Shown here one piece after another: positions 41,615 through 50,583 of a DNA stretch of 64,000 nucleotides (position 1 is the stretch's first letter; each line of letters starts with the position of its first letter). The DNA comes from Denitratimonas yunnanensis (SeqCode) (GTDB lineage Bacteria; Pseudomonadota; Gammaproteobacteria; Xanthomonadales; Xanthomonadaceae). The translations under genes were made by a program, and so were the position numbers. The notes below the pieces were generated by a model, which worked only from the letters and a program-made list of their open reading frames with translations, did no database searches and had not been told where the DNA came from. The stretch is taken from assembly GCA_026410415.1 (NCBI GenBank), contig JAPMLR010000001.1, positions 186,001 through 250,000 on the forward strand. The letters are read 5' to 3'.

Positions 41615-43690
41615 TTACTGGGTGAAGTCGAAACTCATGGCGCGGTCGGGCGGCGCAAGGAAGTTGCCCATCACGTAATCCACGCCGCTGGTGAACAGCA
41701 CGGTCATGCTGGCGGCGTCATGCACGCCTTCGGCAATGGTTTTGCGGCCTTGGTCGGCAGCATGTCGCGTGATTTCCTTGACCTTCTTCTGGCTTTCCGG
41801 ATTCTTGCCCAGATCTTCGATGAAACTGCGGTCGATCGCCAGATAGTCGACGGCGAGGTGGCTGAGCAGCTGGAAAGAATTGAGTCCCAGGCCGAATTGT
41901 TCCAGGCACAGGCCGCAGCCCAGCTTCGACAGTGCCGCATGCAGCTCCTGAACCGCCTTGAGGTTGGTGAATGCCTTGGCTTCGGGCAGGCACAGGACGA
42001 GGTTCCTGGCCGGTACATCGGCCTGCTTGAGGTTGGCGCCGATCCACAGGGCTAGTTGCGGATCCTGCAGGCTTTCCGCAGTGATCTTGACGAACAGTCG
42101 GGTGTCGTGACCGGCCCGCCGACGCTGGGCGATGGCGACGATGGCGTGCTGGATTACCCAGCGGTCGATGTGCGCCATCATGCCGTGCTCTTCGGCGATC
42201 GGCATGAATACGTTGGGCGACACGATATCGCCGCTGGGGGCCGTCAGGCGCAACAACACCTGGAAGGTTTCCTCGGGGTCGCCAAGCAGGTGGATGATGG
42301 GCTGGAAGTACTGGACGAAGCCCTCGCCCTTCAGCGCGGCTTCCATGTGCGCCACCCACTGAGCGATGCGTTCCTCTTCCGCGCGATCCCGTGCGGCCGG
42401 GTCGAAGATCAGGCAACGGTTGCCGCCTTCGGCCTGGGCTGCCTGCAACTGTGAAGCAACCTTGTTGAGCACCTGCTGGGCGCTGGCGATCTTCTCGCCG
42501 ATCTGTACGCCACCGACACTGAGGGTGGTGTTGAGCGAGTGCTCCCCGGCTTCGAGAATGTTGCTTTCGACCGCACGACGCAGGGTTTCGGCCACTTCGC
42601 GTGTCTGTACGTGATTGGAGTGCAGCAGCACGGCGAATCCGTGGTCGGAAACGCGGGCCGCGATGGCATCTTCTGGCAGATTGGCCTGGATGCGTTCGCC
42701 GGTATGGCGCAGCAGATCGTCGGCGTAGGCGACGCCAATGCTGTTGAGCAGGTTGGCGTAGTTGTCCAGTTCCAGCAACAGCATGGCCTGGTCGGCAGCG
42801 CCTTCCGCAACCTTGGCGATGGCCGTGTCCAGTTCGCCGAGAAAGTGCTGGCGGTTGAACAGGCCGGTGGCCTGGTCACGCTGGCGCAAAGCGTCCAGTT
42901 CCCTGACCATTTCCGCGTCGATGAGCTGCGGGCGCAGCACGATCTGGATACAGGGCTCGCCTTCGTAACTCGCTTGGGCGAATTCCATTATCGCGTCGAA
43001 GGTCTCGCCGTCCGAGCGACGTGCTTTCAGTTCCAGATTCTTCGGTGGAGCATCGCCACGGCTGAGTTGCTTGAGGAGTTGCTTGAAACTGTCGGCATCT
43101 TCGGGGCCGACCATGTCCAGCAGCGGCAGGCCTTCGATTTCCTCGAAGCTCTCGTAGCCGAACATTTCGAGATAGGCCAGGTTGGCACGGATGTGCATGC
43201 CTTCGTGGACGTAGGCGATCGGGTCGCGGGAGGAGGCGATCAGCGCGTCGCAGCGGCGTTCGGTTTCACGCAGCGCGGCTTCCAGGCGGCGCACAAGGCG
43301 GCGATTCTCGAGGATGCGGGACTCGCGTTTGACAACGATGCGCAAATGCTCGGCGCGACCACGCAGGGCGAAGTTGCGTGCGCCCTTGCTGAAGATGTCG
43401 GTCAGGGCTGCTTCGTCCGGAGCATCGAGCAGCGCAAGCAGGGTGATGTCCTTGCCGCAGGCCGTCAGTGCGTCAGCCACGGCCGCGAACGGAATCGAAC
43501 TGGCGGTGCGGCTGGCGAGCACCAGATCGCAGCCTGCGCCAGCCAGCGTAACCTCCAGTTCCTTCAAAGATTCGGGCCGGCTCGGACGGACCGGAATGCC
43601 ACCGTTGCGCAGCAGGCTGATGCTGTGCTCGGCGTCTTCCAGCTTGTCGTCGATCAGCAGCAGGCGGACGACGGTTTCTTGGTTGGACAT
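41615..43690 (-). CDS. fimX: FimX-like degenerate GGDEF/EAL protein (type IV pilus control)
   Basis: This 691-residue protein has receiver-PAS-GGDEF-EAL order: a REC-like domain at about 8-125 (VRLLLIDDKLEDAEHS), PAS at about 140-250, GGDEF at about 265-430 and EAL at about 440-691. The signature motifs are degraded: the GGDEF site reads SDHGF and the EAL site QVLL, so neither synthesis nor hydrolysis of c-di-GMP is expected. This domain order, length and degeneracy are those of FimX, which binds c-di-GMP through its EAL domain and promotes type IV pilus assembly. The pilW gene end is elsewhere in this window. Confidence 0.85.
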   Translation of the reverse strand: MSNQETVVRLLLIDDKLEDAEHSISLLRNGGIPVRPSRPESLKELEVTLAGAGCDLVLASRTASSIPFAAVADALTACGKDITLLALLDAPDEAALTDIFSKGARNFALRGRAEHLRIVVKRESRILENRRLVRRLEAALRETERRCDALIASSRDPIAYVHEGMHIRANLAYLEMFGYESFEEIEGLPLLDMVGPEDADSFKQLLKQLSRGDAPPKNLELKARRSDGETFDAIMEFAQASYEGEPCIQIVLRPQLIDAEMVRELDALRQRDQATGLFNRQHFLGELDTAIAKVAEGAADQAMLLLELDNYANLLNSIGVAYADDLLRHTGERIQANLPEDAIAARVSDHGFAVLLHSNHVQTREVAETLRRAVESNILEAGEHSLNTTLSVGGVQIGEKIASAQQVLNKVASQLQAAQAEGGNRCLIFDPAARDRAEEERIAQWVAHMEAALKGEGFVQYFQPIIHLLGDPEETFQVLLRLTAPSGDIVSPNVFMPIAEEHGMMAHIDRWVIQHAIVAIAQRRRAGHDTRLFVKITAESLQDPQLALWIGANLKQADVPARNLVLCLPEAKAFTNLKAVQELHAALSKLGCGLCLEQFGLGLNSFQLLSHLAVDYLAIDRSFIEDLGKNPESQKKVKEITRHAADQGRKTIAEGVHDAASMTVLFTSGVDYVMGNFLAPPDRAMSFDFTQ

Positions 43691-43775
43691 GGAGAGCGGA
43701 AGTCTGGAGTTCGTCGGAGGTTTTTACACGCTTGTCGGGCAATGTCCAGCCCCGAGGTTGAACTTGGCGTGCCGA

Positions 43776-44783
43776 TCAGGCGGAAACGGGCAGCTTGGCC
43801 GGAGCGCCCTCCACTTCGCGGACAAGGCGAGGCAACAGGTAGCCGGGCAGACGTGCACGCAGGGCTTCGTGGATCTTCAACGCTTCGCTGTCGGGAACTT
43901 CGAAATGCGCGGCGCCGGCGACACGGTCGAGCTGGTGCAGGTAATAGGGTTGTACGCCCAGCGCGAACAGACGTTCGGACAGGGCCGCCAGCGCCTGCGG
44001 GGTGTCGTTGACACCACGCAGCAGCACGGCTTGATTGTAGAGTCGCGCACCGCGAGCGAGCAGGGCGCTGCAGGCGGCGGCCACGTCCTGGTCCAGCTCC
44101 TGCGCGTGATTGGCATGGATCACGATGACCACCGGCCAGGGCAGGGCGGCAAGCCACCCCAGCAGTTCCCTGTCGACACGGGCCGGCAACACCACGGGCA
44201 GGCGCGTGTGGATGCGCAGTCGGCGCAGATGCGGTATCGATGCCAGTTCCTGCGTAAGTTCCGTCAGTTTGGCGGTGGACAACGAGAATGGATCGCCGCC
44301 GGAGAGCAGGACTTCGTCGATATCCTGAGCCTGCTTCAGCCAGGCGACGGCGTCGCGCCAGCCGTTCGCGGCGGCGGTTTCCTCGCCGTAGGGAAAGTGG
44401 CGGCGGAAGCAGTAGCGACAGTGGACGGCGCAGCTTCCGGTGGCGATCAGCAGTGCGCGGCCTTCGTATTTGTGCAGCACCCCGCGCGCATCGAGAGCTG
44501 TCAGGTCGCCAACGGCATCAAGGTCGAATCCCCGGACGGGGCGGGCTTCCTCGTCCAGTGGCAGGACCTGGCGCAGCAGCGGATCGGCTGCGTCGCCACG
44601 ACGCATCCTCGCGACGAAAGCGCGCGGTACGCGCAGCGGAAACCCGGCCGCATCTGCCGGGACACGCTCGGCCAGGTGCGTCAGGTCGAGTTCGGCGAGC
44701 AGTTCGCGTGGGCTGGTGATGGCGTCGCGGAATTGTGCTCGCCAATCGAGTGGCTGCGCGGAAAGGGGGCTTGCAGTTATCAT
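43776..44783 (-). CDS. epmB: EF-P lysine 2,3-aminomutase EpmB
   Basis: This 335-residue radical-SAM enzyme isomerises lysine to beta-lysine for attachment to EF-P. The cluster-binding cysteines are Cys118, Cys122 and Cys125 (CAVHCRYC), followed by the family RRHFPY. The gene is divergent from efp across 82 bases, the classical arrangement. The partner ligase EpmA is not in the window. The ATG at 44783 gives the typical short N-terminal helix (QPLDWRAQFRDAI). Confidence 0.94.
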   Translation of the reverse strand: MITASPLSAQPLDWRAQFRDAITSPRELLAELDLTHLAERVPADAAGFPLRVPRAFVARMRRGDAADPLLRQVLPLDEEARPVRGFDLDAVGDLTALDARGVLHKYEGRALLIATGSCAVHCRYCFRRHFPYGEETAAANGWRDAVAWLKQAQDIDEVLLSGGDPFSLSTAKLTELTQELASIPHLRRLRIHTRLPVVLPARVDRELLGWLAALPWPVVIVIHANHAQELDQDVAAACSALLARGARLYNQAVLLRGVNDTPQALAALSERLFALGVQPYYLHQLDRVAGAAHFEVPDSEALKIHEALRARLPGYLLPRLVREVEGAPAKLPVSA

Positions 44784-44865
44784 GGCGTGCTTGGTCGGCC
44801 TTGCGCCGACTTTGATTCAGTCACTCATTTTAGCCGCAAGCGCGGCAGAACCACGGAGCTAATGC

Positions 44866-45432
44866 ATGGCCAGCCTCGGCATGAACGACGTCAAGAACGG
44901 CTCGAAGATCATTGTGGACGGGGCACCGTGCGTGATCATCGATACCGATTTCATCAAGCCGGGCAAGGGTCAGGCCTTCACCCGCGTGCGTTATCGCAAT
45001 ATCCGCAGCGGTCGGACGATGGAACTCACCATGAAGTCCACCGATACGGTCGAAACGGCGGACGTGGTGGATACCGACATGCAGTACCTCTACAGCGATG
45101 GCGAGTTCTGGCATTTCATGCAGCAGGACACCTTCGAGCAGCATACCGCCGACGAGAACGCCATGGGCGATGCGGCGCAATGGTTGAAGGGCGAGGAAGA
45201 GTGCGTGGTGACGTTGTGGAACGGCAGTCCGATCGCCGTCACCCCGCCGAACTTCGTGGAACTCCAGATCGTGGAAACCGATCCGGGTGTGCGTGGCGAC
45301 ACGTCCGGCGGTGGCGGCAAGCCGGCCAAGCTGGAAACCGGCGCGGTCGTGCGCGTGCCGCTGTTCGTGGCGCAGGAAGAAGTGATCCGCGTGGACACGC
45401 GCACCGGCGAGTATGTCAGCCGGGTGAAGTGA
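44866..45432 (+). CDS. efp: Translation elongation factor P
   Basis: This 188-residue three-domain protein relieves ribosome stalling on polyproline. Lys34 in IKPGKGQAF is the site that EpmA/EpmB modify with beta-lysine. The C-terminal domain ends GEYVSRVK and holds [14 protein letters not shown]. The start is ATG at 44866; the upstream gap to epmB holds the promoter region, but no clear hexamers were picked. Confidence 0.97.
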   Translation: MASLGMNDVKNGSKIIVDGAPCVIIDTDFIKPGKGQAFTRVRYRNIRSGRTMELTMKSTDTVETADVVDTDMQYLYSDGEFWHFMQQDTFEQHTADENAMGDAAQWLKGEEECVVTLWNGSPIAVTPPNFVELQIVETDPGVRGDTSGGGGKPAKLETGAVVRVPLFVAQEEVIRVDTRTGEYVSRVK

Positions 45433-45439
45433 GGTCGGG

Positions 45440-46777
45440 ATGTCCGCCATCCCCTGCGATCTTCTGATCGAAGCCGGCTGGGTCATTCCGGTCCAGCCGC
45501 ATGGCGTGGTTCTGGAGAATCACGCCGTGGTGGTCAATGGCGGGCGGATCCTTGCGGTATTGCCGGCAGCGCAAGCGCGCAGCGAATTCGCCCCGCGCGA
45601 AACGGTGCAATTGCCACAAAGCGCATTGATCCCCGGCCTGATCAATGCCCATACGCACAACCCCATGACGTTGATGCGTGGCGTCGCCGACGATTTGCCG
45701 TTGATGGAGTGGCTCACCGGGCACATCTGGCCGATCGAAGCGGCGGTCATCGGCCCGGAGTTCTGCGCCGACGGCGTGGAGCTTGCAGTGGCCGAGATGG
45801 TGCGCGGTGGAACCACCTGCTGCAACGAGAACTATTTTTTCCCCGATGCAATCGGCGCGGTGTACGAGCGCCTCGGTTTCCGTTGCCGGCTTGGCCTGCC
45901 GGTGATCGAGTTCCCGACGGCGTGGGCCGGATCGCAGGACGAGTATTTCGCCAGGGCGCTGGAAGTGCATGAGCAGTTCCGCAGTAGTGAGCTGGTCTCC
46001 TCTGCATTCGCTCCGCACGCTCCGTACACCGTCGGGGATGCCAGTTTCGAGCGTATTCGCGATTTGTCGACCCAACTCGACCTGCCGGTGCATTGCCATA
46101 TCCATGAAACCGCACAGGAAATCAGCGATTCGCTGAAGGATCACGGCCAGCGCCCGCTTGCGCGCCTGGATCGACTCGGACTGGTGAACGATCGATTGAT
46201 CGCGGTGCACATGACCCAGCTCACCGAGGCGGAAATTGCCTTGTGTGCCGGGCGTGGCGTTTCGGCGGTGCATTGCCCCGAGTCCAATTTGAAGCTGGCG
46301 TCCGGTTTCTCGCCGGTCGAGGCGTTGCGCCGCGCCGGCGTGAATGTCGCGCTTGGCACGGATGGTTGCGCCAGCAACAACGATCTGGACATGTTCGGGG
46401 AAATGCGCCTCGCGGCGCTGTTGGCCAAGGGTGTTGCGCAGAATGCCGCGGCGCTGGATGCCGCGTCGGCGTTGCGCATGGCTACTCTGGATGCAGCGCG
46501 CGCGCTGCATCTTGCCGACGAGATCGGCTCGATCGAGCCTGGAAAATTCGCCGATCTGGTGGCGGTGCGGCTGGACGAGCTGGAAGCCCTGCCGCTCTAC
46601 CACCCGATATCGCAGCTGGTGTATGCCACCGGCCGACATCAGGTGCACTGGGTCTGGATCGGAGGCCGGGTCCGGCTTCGCGAGCGCGAACTGGTCGACA
46701 CGGACGTGGATGGGCTGCTCGCCAAGGTGCGGCGCTGGCGCGACCGGATTGCCGCGCTGCCGCGCCATGCGCACTGA
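45440..46777 (+). CDS. TRZ/ATZ-family amidohydrolase (S-adenosylhomocysteine/methylthioadenosine deaminase-like)
   Basis: This 445-residue metal-dependent amidohydrolase has the metal motif HTH (His71, His73) in LINAHTHNPMTLMRG. The other signature residues are in PHAPYTVGDASF, HCHIHETAQEI and LGTDGCASNNDLDMF. The family includes MtaD-type deaminases acting on methylthioadenosine and S-adenosylhomocysteine. In Pseudomonas the same gene precedes ubiG and mupP. It lies 8 bases behind efp. The connection to ubiG may be removal of SAH produced by methylation, which is inference. Confidence 0.85.
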   Translation: MSAIPCDLLIEAGWVIPVQPHGVVLENHAVVVNGGRILAVLPAAQARSEFAPRETVQLPQSALIPGLINAHTHNPMTLMRGVADDLPLMEWLTGHIWPIEAAVIGPEFCADGVELAVAEMVRGGTTCCNENYFFPDAIGAVYERLGFRCRLGLPVIEFPTAWAGSQDEYFARALEVHEQFRSSELVSSAFAPHAPYTVGDASFERIRDLSTQLDLPVHCHIHETAQEISDSLKDHGQRPLARLDRLGLVNDRLIAVHMTQLTEAEIALCAGRGVSAVHCPESNLKLASGFSPVEALRRAGVNVALGTDGCASNNDLDMFGEMRLAALLAKGVAQNAAALDAASALRMATLDAARALHLADEIGSIEPGKFADLVAVRLDELEALPLYHPISQLVYATGRHQVHWVWIGGRVRLRERELVDTDVDGLLAKVRRWRDRIAALPRHAH

Positions 46778-46795
46778 TACGGAGTGCTTAGTCCA

Positions 46796-47500
46796 ATGAA
46801 TGCAGTCAATGTCGATCCGGCCGAAGTGGCCAAGTTCTCCCAACTGGCCGCACGTTGGTGGGATCCGCAAGGCGAATCCCGCCCGCTGCACGACCTCAAT
46901 CCCGAGCGCCTGGCTTATGTACGCGAGCGTTGCGCCCTGAAGGGCGTGCGCGTATTGGATGTCGGTTGTGGCGGCGGGCTGCTGTCCGAGGCGATGGCGG
47001 GCGAGGGCGCACTGGTGGTTGGCATCGACATGTCGCAGGACCTTGTCGATGTGGCCCGCCTGCATCTTCTGGAATCCGGGCGACAGGTCGACTATCGCTG
47101 CCTCCCCGTGGAATCGCTGGCCGAGGCCGAGCCAGGCGGTTTCGATGCGGTCACGTGCATGGAGATGCTCGAGCACGTGCCTGATCCGGGGTCGGTCATC
47201 GCAGCTTGCGCACGCTTGCTCAAGCCGGGTGGCCGTTTGTTCCTTTCCACGCTCAATCGCACGCCGAAGTCCTTCGCGCTGGCGATCGTCGGCGCCGAAT
47301 ACCTCGCTCGCCTGCTGCCGCGTGGCACGCATGAGTACCGCCGTTTCATCCGGCCCTCCGAGTTGTCGCATGCGCTCCGCGACGCAGGGCTCGATCTGAT
47401 GGACGTGTCGGGCCTGCATTACAACCCGTTGACGCGCCGCGCGTGGCGCGGCAATTCGCCTGCGGTGAATTACCTTGCGTACGCGGTAAAGCCGCGGTGA
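46796..47500 (+). CDS. ubiG: Ubiquinone biosynthesis O-methyltransferase UbiG
   Basis: This 234-residue SAM methyltransferase performs both O-methylations in ubiquinone synthesis. Motif I is VLDVGCGGGLLSE, and WDPQGESRPLHDLNPERL at the start is diagnostic for UbiG. HEYRRFIRPSEL is near the C-terminus. The ATG at 46796 sits 11 bases from GGAG; a GTG at 46784 would add four residues. Its stop overlaps the mupP start. Confidence 0.95.
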   Translation: MNAVNVDPAEVAKFSQLAARWWDPQGESRPLHDLNPERLAYVRERCALKGVRVLDVGCGGGLLSEAMAGEGALVVGIDMSQDLVDVARLHLLESGRQVDYRCLPVESLAEAEPGGFDAVTCMEMLEHVPDPGSVIAACARLLKPGGRLFLSTLNRTPKSFALAIVGAEYLARLLPRGTHEYRRFIRPSELSHALRDAGLDLMDVSGLHYNPLTRRAWRGNSPAVNYLAYAVKPR

Positions 47501-48168
47501 GCGGCTTGTCCCTGCGCCCTCTTGCGCTGTTCGACCTCGATGGCACGTTGGTGGATTCTGCCGGCGATTTGACCGCGGCGGTAAACGAGGTGCGCGCGCA
47601 ATTGACGCTGTCGCCCGTGTCCGTGGCGCAGGTCCGAGGTGCGATCTCATCCGGTGGACGCGCCATTCTCGCCAGCGGTATCCCCGAGGTTGCCGAAGCC
47701 GAACGCGAGTCCCGACTTGATGCCTTCCTTGCGATCTATCGCGACAAGATCGGATATCACGGTGGTCTGTTTACCGGTATCGCCGAGGTGTTGTCGCACA
47801 TCGAGGCCGCTGGCTCGCGCTGGGGGGTGGTCACCAACAAGCGTGAAGATCTGGCACGCGTGGTTCTCGAACGCCTTGGGCTTGCGGGGCGTTGTTCGGT
47901 GCTGATCGGAGGCGATACGTTGCCGCGGTGCAAGCCCGATCCGTTGCCGGTGGTCACGGCGTGCGAGTGGCTGGAGGTGCTGCCGTCGCGGGCAGTGTTC
48001 ATTGGCGACGATGCGCGCGACGTTGCCGCCGGCAGCGGTGCCGGCGCGCGAACCATCGCGGTGCGCTGGGGCTTTCATCCTGCGGGTGACGATCCGGGGG
48101 CATGGGGCGCCGATGCGGTCGTGGACTCTGCATCCGACCTGCTTGCACCGGGCGCCCTGTACGAATGA
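47497..48168 (+). CDS. mupP: HAD phosphatase, probable MurNAc-6-phosphate phosphatase MupP
   Basis: This 223-residue HAD hydrolase has the nucleophile motif DLDGT (13-17), the GVVTNK motif II, and a FIGDDARD motif IV. It is routinely labelled phosphoglycolate phosphatase, but gene position (directly after ubiG, GTGA overlap) and the stretches RGAISSGGRAIL and WGADAVVDSASDL recall Pseudomonas MupP. MupP converts MurNAc-6-P to MurNAc, the substrate of AmgK. amgK and murU are in this window, so the pathway demands such an enzyme. Confidence 0.72.
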   Translation: MSGLSLRPLALFDLDGTLVDSAGDLTAAVNEVRAQLTLSPVSVAQVRGAISSGGRAILASGIPEVAEAERESRLDAFLAIYRDKIGYHGGLFTGIAEVLSHIEAAGSRWGVVTNKREDLARVVLERLGLAGRCSVLIGGDTLPRCKPDPLPVVTACEWLEVLPSRAVFIGDDARDVAAGSGAGARTIAVRWGFHPAGDDPGAWGADAVVDSASDLLAPGALYE

Positions 48169-48974
48169 GCGCAGACCATCCAGCCATCGCTGTCGATGCG
48201 GTAGACAGCCACATCGCCAAGTGGCTGGCTGTGGAGCCCGAAATGGAGGTGGCACTGGCGTTCGCCGGTGCCGGCAAGCGCCGGGCAATGCTGTGGGGTG
48301 CCCTGCTGAACGAGTGGCTGGATGCCACGTTCGGTCTGTCCGATGCGGGTGTGGCCAGGGTCAAGCTGGCATGGTGGGGGAATGCACTGCAGACCGCGTC
48401 GATCGAATCCCCCCACCCGCTCGTGCGGGCGCTGGTCGAGGCGTGGGATGATCGTGTAGCGGTGGCGCCCTGGGTCGCGCTGACCGAGGCGACCGTCGAA
48501 TTGCTGGAAATCGACGATTCTCCGCGTGACGTCGATGCCTTGATTGCCACCCGTCGCTCGATGGCGCAGGCGTTGGGCGAGGTCGAGCGGGTGTTGTGGC
48601 CGAACTCCGGGGCGCCGGACACCATGGGGGTGATTCGCTCGCTGCTGCTGCGCCAGTGGCGTGGCCACATCCCCGGGCGATTGCCCCAGCCGGGATGGTT
48701 GCCATTGCAACTCCTCGCGCGACATGACCTGCGCATGCAGGCCGCTTACGACGGACTTGGAACCGATGCCTGTCGAGCCCTGCTTTCCGACCTGGCAACG
48801 GAACTGCTGGCCTGTCCCGCAGGGCTGACCGGCTCGCGCATTCGGCGCATTCGGACACAATTCGATGCGCTTGCGCTGTCCCGCTTGCAATCCGCCCGGG
48901 CACAGCCGTTCCGAATCGGTGGCTTCCGCAGTGTGTGGGGCAGTTGGCGTGCGGCACGTGGCGCTCCCGAATAA
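48165..48974 (+). CDS. Squalene/phytoene-synthase-like protein
   Basis: This 269-residue all-helical protein has the trans-isoprenyl synthase (squalene/phytoene) fold signatures RVKLAWWGNAL and LPLQLLARHDLRMQ, but I find no canonical DxxxD Mg-binding motif at the first site. Such divergent members (for example mitochondrial NDUFAF6) are assembly factors. It follows mupP with an ATGA overlap and so belongs to the ubiG operon. A role in quinone or respiratory-complex biogenesis fits the position, but enzymatic activity is doubtful. Confidence 0.6.
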   Translation: MSADHPAIAVDAVDSHIAKWLAVEPEMEVALAFAGAGKRRAMLWGALLNEWLDATFGLSDAGVARVKLAWWGNALQTASIESPHPLVRALVEAWDDRVAVAPWVALTEATVELLEIDDSPRDVDALIATRRSMAQALGEVERVLWPNSGAPDTMGVIRSLLLRQWRGHIPGRLPQPGWLPLQLLARHDLRMQAAYDGLGTDACRALLSDLATELLACPAGLTGSRIRRIRTQFDALALSRLQSARAQPFRIGGFRSVWGSWRAARGAPE

Positions 48975-49113
48975 CCTGGCCGGGCGGGATTCATCCGGCG
49001 TGGTCCAACATGCACGGCTGAACCCGGACGACTGCGCCTCTGGCGTGGAACCTGAATACATGATCGATTCCTCCTCCTGCTGCGCCTTGACAGACTCGCT
49101 GGCCGACGAAGTC

Positions 49114-50010
49114 ATGAGCCAGCCCGAAACTCATTTTGCGACGCTCGATCAGGTCGGCATGCGCGGCATTGAAATGCCAGTGCGTGTGCGGCTCGACGGC
49201 GAAGTCTGTCTCATCCCCGCGACGATTTCTGCGGCGGTGGATCTCCGGAATCCGATGGCGCGTGGCATCCACATGTCGCGTCTCTATCGGCTGTGCGACG
49301 AGCATTCGGGACGGGCCGCGCTGGATGTCGTCATGTTGCGCAGCTTGTTGCAGGCGATGCTTGATTCGCACGCCGACTTGTCCCATCAGGCGCACCTCGC
49401 CATCGAATTCACCCTTCCGCTGCGGCGCGAGGCACTGCGCAGCGGGCTGTCCGGCTGGCGGCAGTACCCGGTCCGAATCGACGCGGCACTGAGTGCATCG
49501 CAATGGCAATGCAATCTGGAGACGGACGTACTGTATTCCAGTACGTGTCCGGGTTCGGCGGCGATGGCGCGACAGGTGGTGCAGCAGCGATTTGTCGACA
49601 CGTTCGGCGCGGGGCAGGTGGATGCCGCGGCCGTGGCGCTGTGGCTGGCGTCGCCGGAAGGCGTCGCCGCGACACCACACGCCCAGCGATCGTCCGCGCG
49701 GGTGCGTGTGGCCCTGAACTCTGCGGGAGTCGCCGAACTGCCGGTGGTGTCGCTGATCGACACGATCGAAGCTGCGCTGAAAACGCCGGTGCAGGGCGCG
49801 GTCAAGCGCATCGACGAGCAGGAGTTCGCCCGCTTGAACGGTGAAAATCCGATGTATTGCGAGGACGCAGCCAGGCGAATCGTGGCTGCATTGGATCCAC
49901 TGACATGGATCAGCGATTACGCGATCGAAGCGGCGCACCTCGAAAGCCTCCACCCGCATGACGCCGTGGCACACGTGGTCAAGCGCGTGCCGGGTGGTTT
50001 CCAGCCCTGA
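49114..50010 (+). CDS. folE2: GTP cyclohydrolase IB (FolE2)
   Basis: This 298-residue enzyme opens GTP to 7,8-dihydroneopterin triphosphate for folate synthesis. The N-terminal family block is VGMRGIEMPVRV, followed by GIHMSRLYRLCDEHSG (51-66) and the catalytic cysteine region SSTCPGSAAMARQ (Cys145). FolE2 usually has CPCS where this protein has CPGS. Family members work without zinc and are often Zur-regulated, but I see no Zur box upstream. The start at 49114 is preferred; ATG 49060 would add 18 residues. It is convergent with slp, 15 bases away. Confidence 0.9.
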   Translation: MSQPETHFATLDQVGMRGIEMPVRVRLDGEVCLIPATISAAVDLRNPMARGIHMSRLYRLCDEHSGRAALDVVMLRSLLQAMLDSHADLSHQAHLAIEFTLPLRREALRSGLSGWRQYPVRIDAALSASQWQCNLETDVLYSSTCPGSAAMARQVVQQRFVDTFGAGQVDAAAVALWLASPEGVAATPHAQRSSARVRVALNSAGVAELPVVSLIDTIEAALKTPVQGAVKRIDEQEFARLNGENPMYCEDAARRIVAALDPLTWISDYAIEAAHLESLHPHDAVAHVVKRVPGGFQP

Positions 50011-50025
50011 TCCGAACCGCGTCGT

Positions 50026-50583
50026 TCACAGTGACGGCGGCGGTGTCTTTTCCGCTTTCGGCATGGTACGCACGATCACCGGCGGGTGCCGGAAGCCCCA
50101 TCCCCAACCGGCGTAACCGGGCCAGAATGGATCGGCATGGTAGTGCTGTTCCGGTACCTGCTGTGGCCACAAATAGATGGTCTCGGCGGCCACGCGTGGA
50201 TAGCGGTAGTCGAACTCACCGATTCGACGCGTTTCGAACGCGACGATCTGGCCGGTTACGGTCACGTCGCGTTCGGTGGTGAAGATCGCGGGATCGTAGA
50301 AGCCATGGCGGCAGGCCAGGAAGCGGCCTTGGCTGTGGTCCGCATCGCGCACGGGGCGTGCGTTGCCTGAGAGGTCGCGTCCAAGGATCTCGATGCAGGT
50401 CTGCTCGGGCGTGGGTTCCACGCTGATGATGCGGCCGCCCCACCGTACGATGTCTCCAGCACGTTCGGCATGGGCGGCCTGGCCGGGAGCGAGCGCAGCG
50501 AACGTGCCACGCAGTGGCTTCGGTGGCGTGACGCAACCGGTCAACGCGACGGCAGCGACGAGGAGAATGAGGGGGCGGATCAT
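50026..50583 (-). CDS. slp: Slp-family outer membrane lipoprotein
   Basis: This 185-residue lipoprotein has the lipobox LTGC (Cys17) and the Slp/YeaY pattern: AHAERAGDIVRWGGRIISVEP, GRFLACRHGFYDPAIF, and FDYRYPRVAAETIYLWP. Slp is a starvation- or stationary-phase-induced outer-membrane lipoprotein of unknown mechanism. The ATG at 50583 overlaps the tgpA stop by four bases. It is the last gene of the moxR-DUF58-tgpA-slp unit. The C-terminal GYAGWGWGFRHPPV region is unusual and may be surface-exposed. Confidence 0.9.
   Translation of the reverse strand: MIRPLILLVAAVALTGCVTPPKPLRGTFAALAPGQAAHAERAGDIVRWGGRIISVEPTPEQTCIEILGRDLSGNARPVRDADHSQGRFLACRHGFYDPAIFTTERDVTVTGQIVAFETRRIGEFDYRYPRVAAETIYLWPQQVPEQHYHADPFWPGYAGWGWGFRHPPVIVRTMPKAEKTPPPSL

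Noticed and set aside
45416..47650. 744-codon open frame opposite the TRZ hydrolase and ubiG
   Set aside because: An antisense shadow that spans two unrelated conserved genes and has no recognisable protein signature.
48975..49113. Zur or Fur operator before folE2
   Set aside because: No AT-rich palindrome of the Zur type is present in this GC-rich gap.
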